Below are positions 8,605 to 14,146 of a stretch of DNA of 18,780 nucleotides, one piece after another. The position numbers were made by a program, and so were the translations under genes. The DNA lies in contig PWZC01000271.1 in the NCBI GenBank assembly GCA_003567615.1, positions 1 through 18,780 of the forward strand, read 5' to 3'. Numbering within the stretch: the first letter of the stretch is position 1; every line of letters starts with the position of its first letter. Origin of the DNA: Gemmatimonadota bacterium (GTDB taxonomy: Bacteria > Gemmatimonadota > Gemmatimonadetes > Longimicrobiales > Gaopeijiaceae). Below the pieces are notes generated by a model, which made no database searches, was not told the origin of the DNA, and saw only the letters and a program-made list of their open reading frames with translations.

Positions 8605-8636
8605 CTTATACTCGCAGACGGCCCCCGGGGTGTCAA
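8605..8636 (-). promoter_or_regulatory. Candidate promoter for secD and downstream genes
   Basis: Read on the minus strand, a perfect -35 hexamer TTGACA (8631-8636) is followed by TATAAG (8605-8610). The 20-bp spacer is longer than the usual 16-18 bp, which weakens the call. The pair sits about 100 nt before the secD ATG, in the only non-coding stretch upstream of it, and just after the candidate terminator of the metal-uptake operon, which is where a promoter is needed. Confidence 0.4.
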
Positions 8637-8644
8637 TCGAATGG

Positions 8645-8690
8645 AAAAAGAGACCGGGAGGGAGGGGGGGATGTCGCCCGTGTCTCCCGG
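8645..8690 (-). terminator. Candidate intrinsic terminator of the metal-uptake operon
   Basis: On the minus strand, CCGGGAG (8684-8690) and CTCCCGG (8654-8660) form a perfect 7-bp GC stem around a 23-nt loop. TCTCTTTTT follows immediately (T-run 8645-8649). It lies about 55 nt after the stop of the last permease gene. The large loop is atypical, although further G/C pairing inside is possible. It would isolate the operon from secD. Confidence 0.45.
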
Positions 8691-8744
8691 GTGTACCCCC
8701 CAGGCGCCCCGACCCTCACCCGGTCTTCCCCACCCCGGCCGACC

Positions 8745-9854
8745 TCACCGGGTCATGCCCACCCTGGCCGTCTCCCGACCGAGGGGGGTCAGCCGCAATC
8801 GTTCCCTCCCCTCCCGACGCACCCACCCCGCGAACTCGGCGCGGTTGATGACCCGCCGCGCGAAGTCGGGTGACCACCGGAGATGCTTCTGGAGGTGGTC
8901 GATGCGCGTCTCAACCCATTCATCGCTCGTTCCCTCATGGTGGAGGAGGTGGACGGCCAGCAGCATGGCGGCGAATTCCACCCGCTGACGGGCCCGTCGC
9001 CGAAGTCCCGCCACCACGCCACGGTCCGGGGCCAGGATGAAGGCCAGGAGGAATCCGACGCCGGCCATGGCCGCCATGGACCCGGCGATGGAGACATCCA
9101 GGATCCATGCCGCCCAGAATCCGGTGAGGGCGGCAGCCACCGCCAGGACCATGCTCAGGCCCACCATGAGGGTGAGGCGGTCGGTGAGGAGCCAGGCCGA
9201 GGCGGGAGGGGCGATCATGAGGGCCACCACCAGAATGGAGCCCACCGCATCGAAGGCCCCCACCGCCGTCACCGAGACCAGAGCCATGAAGGCATAGTGC
9301 AGCACCACCGGCGAGAACCCCAGGGCAGCGGCCAGGGCCGGGTCGAAGGTGGACAGCTTCAGTTCCTTCCAGAGCAGGAAGATGGCACCGGCGTTCAGGA
9401 CCAGGATCCCACCCATCATCCAGAGGCTGCGAGGCCCCAGATCAATCCCCCCCACCTCCCACCGACGGAAGGGCGAGAGCGCGATCTCTCCCAGGAGCAC
9501 CGAATGGACATCCAGGTGGATCTGGCCCGCATACCGGGCAATGAGGAGGACGGCGATGGAGAAGAGGGCGGGAAAGACCAAAGCGATGGCCGCGTCCTCC
9601 TTCACCCGGCCGCTTCGGTGCAGCGCTTCCACCATGGCCACCGTGAGGATCCCGGTGGCGGTGGCGGCCACCACCAGGGCCGGATGGGTCAGATCCCGGA
9701 CCCAGAAGAAGGCCAGGACGATCCCCAGGAGGACCGAGTGGGAGATGGCATCGCTGATGAGGGCCACCCGGCGCAGGACGAGAAAGACGCCGGGAAGGGC
9801 GCACGCCGCCGCCACCACCACCGCGACCAGTTGGATCTCCACGTGGAGGGGCAT
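8745..9854 (-). CDS. troD: Manganese/iron ABC transporter permease with C-terminal DtxR-like winged-helix domain
   Basis: The chosen ATG at 9854 overlaps the stop of the upstream permease gene (ATGA) and has a strong GGGAGGA ribosome site; it yields 369 residues. A longer in-frame ATG at 10007 would add 51 non-hydrophobic residues and is rejected. Residues 1-285 form a family-3 ABC permease (ZnuB/MntC/TroD) with about eight membrane helices and the signature 'LISDAISHSVLLGIVLAFF'. Residues 289-369 are soluble and resemble the DtxR/MntR N-terminal DNA-binding domain: 'FAAMLLAVHLLHHEG', a helix-turn-helix around 'LRWSPDFARRVINRAEFAGWV' and a wing ending 'LRLTPLGRETA'. The metal-binding dimerisation domain of DtxR is absent. 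Chlamydial YtgC-YtgR is a comparable permease-regulator fusion. Whether this tail binds DNA is unproven. Confidence 0.88.
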   Translation of the reverse strand: MPLHVEIQLVAVVVAAACALPGVFLVLRRVALISDAISHSVLLGIVLAFFWVRDLTHPALVVAATATGILTVAMVEALHRSGRVKEDAAIALVFPALFSIAVLLIARYAGQIHLDVHSVLLGEIALSPFRRWEVGGIDLGPRSLWMMGGILVLNAGAIFLLWKELKLSTFDPALAAALGFSPVVLHYAFMALVSVTAVGAFDAVGSILVVALMIAPPASAWLLTDRLTLMVGLSMVLAVAAALTGFWAAWILDVSIAGSMAAMAGVGFLLAFILAPDRGVVAGLRRRARQRVEFAAMLLAVHLLHHEGTSDEWVETRIDHLQKHLRWSPDFARRVINRAEFAGWVRREGRERLRLTPLGRETARVGMTR

Positions 9855-10858
9855 CAATCCTCCCTCCCGCCACCATGGGCTCCGGGCGACGCCATGGGGA
9901 TCGAGCCGCCGGAAGGAGCCTGCGCGGCGGTCTGCCCAGCCCCCGGCGGCACCAGGTCGCCTCTCCGGATCCGGCTGTGCACGCGACGCCGTCGGATCCG
10001 GTCCCACAGAATCCCGCGGCGCGGCGCCGCCAGGATCGAGACGGCCACCACCGTGGAGGCCAGGAGCACGATGGCCGGTCCGGTGGGAATTCCGTCACCC
10101 AGGGTACTCACCCACGCGCCGCCCACTCCTGCGCCTGCGCCGAGTGCACCGGCCAGCACCACCATCCGCCCCAGCGAGTCCGTCCACTGGCGCGCCGCGG
10201 CCGCCGGAGCCACCACCAGGGCACTCATGAGCACCACTCCCACCGTCTGAAGCCCCAGGACGATGGCCACCACCAGGAGCGAGGTGAGGAGGACATCGAC
10301 CCGGCCCATCTCAATTCCCTGGACCCGCCCGAATTCGCGGTCGAAGGAGAGGAGCTTCACTTCCTTCCACGAGAGAGCCAGGAGCAGCAGGGCCACGGTC
10401 CCCACCGACAGGACCAGGATGACATCCTGAACCAGGAGGGTGGCGGCCTGGCCGAAGAGGAAGGTATCGAGCCCCGCCTGGGCTGCGGTGGGTCCCCGTT
10501 GGAGAAAGGTCAGAAGAACGAGTCCCACTCCGAAGAACACCGACAGGAGGATGCCCAGCGCCGAATCTTCCGGAATCCGGGAGTGCCGAATCACCGCCAT
10601 GACAAGGAGGGTCCCCAGCCACCCGGCCACCGCCGCGCCCAAGACCAGGACCGGCGTGGCCCGGGATCCGGTGAGGAGGAAGGCCAGGGCGATACCGGGG
10701 AGGGCGGCGTGGGATACGGCGTCGCCCAGAAGGCTCTGCCGCCGGAGAAGGGCGAAGCAGCCCAGCGACCCCGCCAGCGCGCCGACGGCTCCGGCCCCCA
10801 GCCCCACCACCCGGAGCGTATGGTCGGTGAAGAGGGCCGGGATGAAGCCCCCGTCCAT
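9854..10858 (-). CDS. troC: Manganese/iron ABC transporter permease
   Basis: This 334-residue integral membrane protein belongs to the ABC-3 family and would form the channel together with the following permease. It has seven to nine predicted hydrophobic helices between about 17 and 280. The family pattern 'LLRRQSLLGDAVSHAALPGIALAF' lies near residues 38-61, and 'GILLSVFFGVGLVLLTFLQ' near 102-120. The coupling region 'SFDREFGRVQGIEMGRVDVL' lies near 174-193. A cytoplasmic tail of roughly 50 residues, rich in Arg then Gly/Pro/Ala, follows the last helix and shows no recognisable domain. Its ATG overlaps the ATPase stop (ATGA) and its stop overlaps the next permease start. All four genes are therefore probably translationally coupled. 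Confidence 0.93.
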   Translation of the reverse strand: MDGGFIPALFTDHTLRVVGLGAGAVGALAGSLGCFALLRRQSLLGDAVSHAALPGIALAFLLTGSRATPVLVLGAAVAGWLGTLLVMAVIRHSRIPEDSALGILLSVFFGVGLVLLTFLQRGPTAAQAGLDTFLFGQAATLLVQDVILVLSVGTVALLLLALSWKEVKLLSFDREFGRVQGIEMGRVDVLLTSLLVVAIVLGLQTVGVVLMSALVVAPAAAARQWTDSLGRMVVLAGALGAGAGVGGAWVSTLGDGIPTGPAIVLLASTVVAVSILAAPRRGILWDRIRRRRVHSRIRRGDLVPPGAGQTAAQAPSGGSIPMASPGAHGGGRED

Positions 10859-11736
10859 CAGCCCTCCACCCTGGAACGGGAATCGGGCGGCGAGGACGGC
10901 GGTGGCGGCGGGGATGAGGTCGGCGAAAGGTAGGGAATCCGGCCTCCGTAGGCTGTGCGCAGGTTGTCGTCGGTGAAGACCGAGGTCACCGGACCTGCAG
11001 CGATGAGCCGCACGTTCAGAAGGACAACCCTGTCGAAGTAGTCGGGCACGGTCTGCAGGGAGTGGTGCACAGCCACCACCGTATCGCCTCGATCCCGCAA
11101 CTCGTGGAGCACCTCCACGATGGACTGTTCGGTCCGGGCATCCACGCCCTGGAAGGGCTCGTCAAGGAAGTGGACCCGAGCCTCCTGCACCAGAGCGCGG
11201 GCCAGGAAGACCCGCTGCTGCTGTCCTCCGGAGAGCTCCGAGATCTGACGCCGGGCGAAGGCCGTCATCTCAACCCGTTCCAGGGCTCGGCCGACGGCCT
11301 CGCGCTCCCGCTGTCCCGGCCGGCGGAACCACCCCAGATGCCCGTAGGTCCCCATGAGCACCACATCCTCCACCGAGGTGGGGAAGTCCCAGTCCACACT
11401 CCCCCGCTGGGGAACGTACGCCACCTGGCGCCGGACCTCCTCCAGCACCGAGCCAAGGATCCGAACCCGTCCGGCGGCCCGGGGAACGAGACCGAGGATG
11501 GCACGGATGAGGGTGGTCTTCCCCGCTCCATTGGGTCCCACGATGGCGGTCAACGACCCCTGGGGAATGCGGAGGTCCACATCCCAGAGAACCGGCTGCT
11601 CCCTGTAGGCCACCGTCAGGTCGTCCACTTCCAGCGCCGGAACCGCCGGATCCGGAGCATCTCCATCCACGTTCCAGGTGCGCCCCGAAGACGGACCCGT
11701 CTGGGCGACTCCGGAGGATCGCATCTCGTCACTCAC
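10858..11736 (-). CDS. troB: Manganese/iron ABC transporter ATP-binding protein
   Basis: The 292-residue ATPase of the importer contains Walker A GPNGAGKTT (67-75), the signature LSGGQQQR (168-175), Walker B 'VHFLDEPFQGVD' (188-199) and the switch histidine in 'VVAVHHS' (220-226). After the Q-loop it has 'YVPQRGSVDWDFPTSVEDVV' (107-126). The VDWDFP element is typical of Mn/Fe importers such as MntB, SitB and PsaB rather than ZnuC. The GTG start at 11736 overlaps the binding-protein stop (GTGA) and has GGGAGG upstream; an ATG four codons in is the alternative. Non-conserved extensions occur at both ends: about 35 residues at the N-terminus and a Pro/Ser-rich tail. Confidence 0.94.
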   Translation of the reverse strand: MSDEMRSSGVAQTGPSSGRTWNVDGDAPDPAVPALEVDDLTVAYREQPVLWDVDLRIPQGSLTAIVGPNGAGKTTLIRAILGLVPRAAGRVRILGSVLEEVRRQVAYVPQRGSVDWDFPTSVEDVVLMGTYGHLGWFRRPGQREREAVGRALERVEMTAFARRQISELSGGQQQRVFLARALVQEARVHFLDEPFQGVDARTEQSIVEVLHELRDRGDTVVAVHHSLQTVPDYFDRVVLLNVRLIAAGPVTSVFTDDNLRTAYGGRIPYLSPTSSPPPPPSSPPDSRSRVEG

Positions 11737-12761
11737 GTCCAGGGCCTCCCGGGGGTACCGTTGACGGTCGGGGGTTCCTTCAGAGCCTCCACGATGGTCC
11801 GGACATTCTCGCGCATGAACCCAAGGTAGTCACCGGCGGCCGATTTCCTGTCCCCCAGGGCGTCGGAGTAGAGCACGCCCCCGATCTCCACGCCCACGCC
11901 CCGTGCGCGAACCGCAGCCCGAACCGCCTCCACGTTGCGCCGGGGTCGGGAAGACTCGATGAAGATGGAGGGGAGCCCGTGATCCTCAACCAGGCGGGCA
12001 ACCCGCTGGACGTCACCGGCTCCGGCCTCCGTGAGGGTGGTGATCCCCTGAAGCCCCTCCACCCGAAATCCGTACGCCCGACCGAAGTATCCGAAGGCAT
12101 CATGGGCGGTGACGAGGATCCGACGCTCCTCGGGGATGCGGGCCACCTCGGTTCGGATCCAGAGATCCAGCTCCTTCATTTCCTCCATGAGGTGCGTTGC
12201 GTTGGCCCGGAAGTACTCCCGGCCCTCTGGGTCGGCTCCTTCCAAGGCCTGGGCAACGATCTCCACGACCCGCAACCAGAGCGCCACGTCATGCCAGACA
12301 TGGGGATCGAAGGCCCCGGCCACATCCCGGTCCTCCAGAAGGAGTTCCCGGGGTAGGGCCTCCGCCACCGGCACCGTCTCGGTCCGTACCCGCATCTCTT
12401 CCAGTACCCGTCCCAGCGACGCCTCCAGATTCAGGCCGTTGTAGAAGATGATATCGGCCGAGTCCAATCGCCGCACATCCCCGGCGCTGGCACGGTAGAG
12501 ATGGGGATCGATCCCCGGTCCCATGAGGCCATGGAGCTGGATCCGGTCTCCTCCCACGCGCTCAACCACATCCGTGATCATCCCCGTGGTGGTGACGACG
12601 CGCAGCGGTTCGCCCGGCGACCGCCCCTCGGGGATTTCGCAGCCGGCCAGGAGTGCAACGGCCGCAAGGATCGGGAGTACCATCTTCCTGAGTTGCGGGC
12701 GCGGAGGCCCCCGTCGCAGGAGCGGCGGTCCCTGGCGCAGGTGAAAAATTGCTGGGCGCAT
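11733..12761 (-). CDS. troA: TroA-like metal-binding lipoprotein (ABC transporter substrate-binding protein)
   Basis: This is a cluster A-I substrate-binding protein that captures divalent metal outside the membrane. A hydrophobic helix ends in the lipobox LLAGC, so it should be lipid-anchored. Numbered from the internal ATG at 12683, candidate ligands are His61 (GIDPHLYR), His128 (FDPHVWHD), His194 (VTAHDAFGYF) and Asp274 (LYSDALG). This is the His/His/His/Asp set of TroA, not the His/His/Glu/Asp set of PsaA. No ZnuA-type His-rich loop is present. The start is uncertain. ATG 12761 gives 342 residues with a long basic leader but no clear ribosome site. ATG 12683 gives 316 residues, with AGGA too close and no positive n-region. 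I chose 12761. The gene heads the operon, 25 nt from a DtxR-type box. Confidence 0.9.
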   Translation of the reverse strand: MRPAIFHLRQGPPLLRRGPPRPQLRKMVLPILAAVALLAGCEIPEGRSPGEPLRVVTTTGMITDVVERVGGDRIQLHGLMGPGIDPHLYRASAGDVRRLDSADIIFYNGLNLEASLGRVLEEMRVRTETVPVAEALPRELLLEDRDVAGAFDPHVWHDVALWLRVVEIVAQALEGADPEGREYFRANATHLMEEMKELDLWIRTEVARIPEERRILVTAHDAFGYFGRAYGFRVEGLQGITTLTEAGAGDVQRVARLVEDHGLPSIFIESSRPRRNVEAVRAAVRARGVGVEIGGVLYSDALGDRKSAAGDYLGFMRENVRTIVEALKEPPTVNGTPGRPWT

Positions 12762-12786
12762 GGCCGGATCGGGAGGAAGTCAGTTT

Positions 12787-12802
12787 TTTAGGCTACCCTA
12801 AA
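12787..12802. promoter_or_regulatory. DtxR/MntR-type operator, box B
   Basis: TTTAGGCTACCCTAAA is a palindrome with perfect 6-bp arms on one register (TTTAGG...CCTAAA when read on the minus strand, TTTAGGGTAGCCTAAA). It matches the TTAGG...CCTAA pattern bound by the DtxR/IdeR/MntR family. It lies 25 nt before the troA ATG, where a bound repressor would block transcription. The AT-rich character stands out in a very GC-rich background. Confidence 0.7.
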
Positions 12803-12803
12803 C

Positions 12804-12831
12804 TTGAATTTAGCCTTGCCTAAACTATCTT
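12804..12831 (+). promoter_or_regulatory. Candidate promoter of the Sco/iron-sulfur module
   Basis: TTGAAT (12804-12809) and TATCTT (12826-12831) are separated by 16 bp and point toward the sco gene, about 100 nt upstream of its ATG. DtxR-type box A occupies the spacer. On the opposite strand a weaker pair, TGGAAG (12829-12834) and TAAATT (12807-12812), could serve troA. Both assignments are pattern matches only. Confidence 0.4.
12809..12824. promoter_or_regulatory. DtxR/MntR-type operator, box A
   Basis: TTTAGCCTTGCCTAAA has perfect 5-bp outer arms (TTTAG/CTAAA) and the same 16-bp format as box B. Its centre is 22 bp from that of box B, two helical turns, so two repressor dimers could bind on the same face of the DNA. 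It falls inside the predicted plus-strand promoter spacer. Confidence 0.65.
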
Positions 12832-12930
12832 CCACTAGCTTTGACCACAAGGTCGGGCGCCCCTCGACTCCGCCTCGCCTCCACCCCCGCAGACCCACGG
12901 TCTTCCCCTCCCCTACGGCAGGTGATCTCC

Positions 12931-13698
12931 ATGGCTCGACGCATTCTCCAGGTCGTCACCGGTGTGCTTCTGGGACTCGCCGTGGTGGCGGTGGTTGTCC
13001 TCGGGTTCCCCGGCACCTCTCCTCCGCCTCCCCAGGGGATGGTGGTCAACATGGACGGAAGCTTCCAACCCTACCCGGCTCCGCCCCTGGCTCTGGAAAC
13101 CGCCCATGGGCTGCCCTTCACCAATCGGGACCTGGAGGGCGAGATCACGGTGGTCTTCTTCGGATTCGCCAACTGCCCGGACGTCTGCCCCATCACCCTG
13201 TGGAACCTTACGCAGGCCGCCGAGGCGCTGGAGGAGGAAGGGCTGGGCTTTCGGACCCTCTTCGTGACGGTGGACCCGGCTCGGGATACGCCGGAGGTAC
13301 TCCAGGCCTACATGAACCGCTACCACCCTTCCATGCTCGCCCTTCGGGCCGAGGAAGAGGTGGTGCACCGGACGGCCCGGGACTGGGGCGTCCACGTGGC
13401 CTTCGTGGATCCAGCCCTGGATCCCCACGCCCACCATGCGCCTGGCCATCCGTCCCCCGGAACCGAGGACCCTGGAGGGGAGGATCCTGGCCATGACGGG
13501 CACGACGGACATCACCCCGCCCCGGCGCCCGACCTGGACGATCTCCCCTTCCCGGAGGTCGCCGCGCCGTACGCCGTGGACCACTCGGCCCGCTCATTGG
13601 TTGTGGACCGGCGGGGTCGGGTCGTGGAGACTCTGGCCCCCTACCTTCCTCCGGAGGAGATCGTAGAGGTGTTGAGACCTCTCATCGAGCGTCCGTGA
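12931..13698 (+). CDS. SCO1/SenC-family copper chaperone with His-rich insertion
   Basis: SCO proteins are membrane-anchored thioredoxin-fold copper chaperones that help build the CuA centre of cytochrome c oxidase, and in some bacteria serve other copper enzymes. The ATG at 12931 follows AGGTGA and gives 255 residues; an upstream in-frame TTG would add 30 residues in front of the membrane anchor and is rejected. A signal anchor spans about 5-25. The copper ligands are visible: Cys82 and Cys86 in FANCPDVCPITL, and His218 in 'YAVDHSARSLVVD'. Between them, residues 163-200 form an insertion with eight His among Gly, Pro and Asp, where most SCO proteins have a short loop. It is the first gene of the plus-strand module. 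Confidence 0.92.
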   Translation: MARRILQVVTGVLLGLAVVAVVVLGFPGTSPPPPQGMVVNMDGSFQPYPAPPLALETAHGLPFTNRDLEGEITVVFFGFANCPDVCPITLWNLTQAAEALEEEGLGFRTLFVTVDPARDTPEVLQAYMNRYHPSMLALRAEEEVVHRTARDWGVHVAFVDPALDPHAHHAPGHPSPGTEDPGGEDPGHDGHDGHHPAPAPDLDDLPFPEVAAPYAVDHSARSLVVDRRGRVVETLAPYLPPEEIVEVLRPLIERP

Positions 13699-13712
13699 CT
13701 GAGGGAAATTCC

Positions 13713-14144
13713 ATGATGCACCTTGCCCGAACCCATCTCCTCGTTCGTGTCCTCCTGGTCATTCTCGTAGGGGGTTCGATCCAGGCTTGTCGGGGCGAGA
13801 CCCCGTCCGACGACCTGCCGGTGCGGGTTGCGGTAGCCGTGGCACCCACGCCTCCCATCGTCGGTCCCAACCGCCTCGTCCTGGACCTCACCGACCATGA
13901 CGGGGCCCCCCTCGATGCCGCGGCCGTCCACATCGAAGGCACCATGACGCACGCCGGGATGGTTCCCGTCTTCGATACCGCCAGCCACCAGGGAGGCGGG
14001 CGCTGGATCGTTCCGGAGTTCGACTTCACCATGGGTGGCGAGTGGATCCTCATCATCCGGGTGGAACTCCCGGACGGTCAGGAAGCGACCCGTCGCCACG
14101 AACTGAACGTGGTAGGGCGCGGGGGAACCGGCGGAGCCCCTTGA
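13713..14144 (+). CDS. YtkA-like periplasmic lipoprotein, putative metal binding
   Basis: This is a 143-residue protein. The ATG at 13713 is preferred because GAGGG lies 8 nt upstream; a GTG at 13695 overlapping the sco stop is an alternative. A hydrophobic signal segment ends in SIQAC (Cys26), a possible lipobox. The rest is one small beta-sandwich resembling the YtkA-like/FixH/CopC group: 'GPNRLVLDLTDHDGAPLDAA', then 'VHIEGTMTHAGMVPVF', then 'GGRWIVPEFDFTMGGEWIL'. Met78, His80 and Met83 form an M-x-H-x-x-M cluster suited to Cu(I), and Met107 lies in the position often conserved with it. The fold assignment is by pattern and the copper role is inferred from the sco neighbour 14 bp upstream. 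No experimental function is known to me. Confidence 0.75.
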   Translation: MMHLARTHLLVRVLLVILVGGSIQACRGETPSDDLPVRVAVAVAPTPPIVGPNRLVLDLTDHDGAPLDAAAVHIEGTMTHAGMVPVFDTASHQGGGRWIVPEFDFTMGGEWILIIRVELPDGQEATRRHELNVVGRGGTGGAP

Positions 14145-14146
14145 CC

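Noticed and set aside
9855..10007. N-terminal extension of the second permease from ATG 10007
   Set aside because: The extra 51 residues are charged and not hydrophobic, and the internal ATG at 9854 has a strong ribosome site and the ATGA overlap used throughout this operon.
8883..10250. Plus-strand open frame (455 codons) opposite the two permease genes
   Set aside because: Antisense to membrane proteins with clear family motifs; the product is low-complexity, very rich in Gly, His, Arg and Glu, and no ribosome site supports it.
8745..12761. Zinc importer ZnuABC under Zur control
   Set aside because: The binding protein lacks the His-rich loop, the ATPase has the VDWDFP element of Mn/Fe importers, and the promoter boxes match DtxR-type rather than Zur-type sites. 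Zinc as substrate is not fully excluded.
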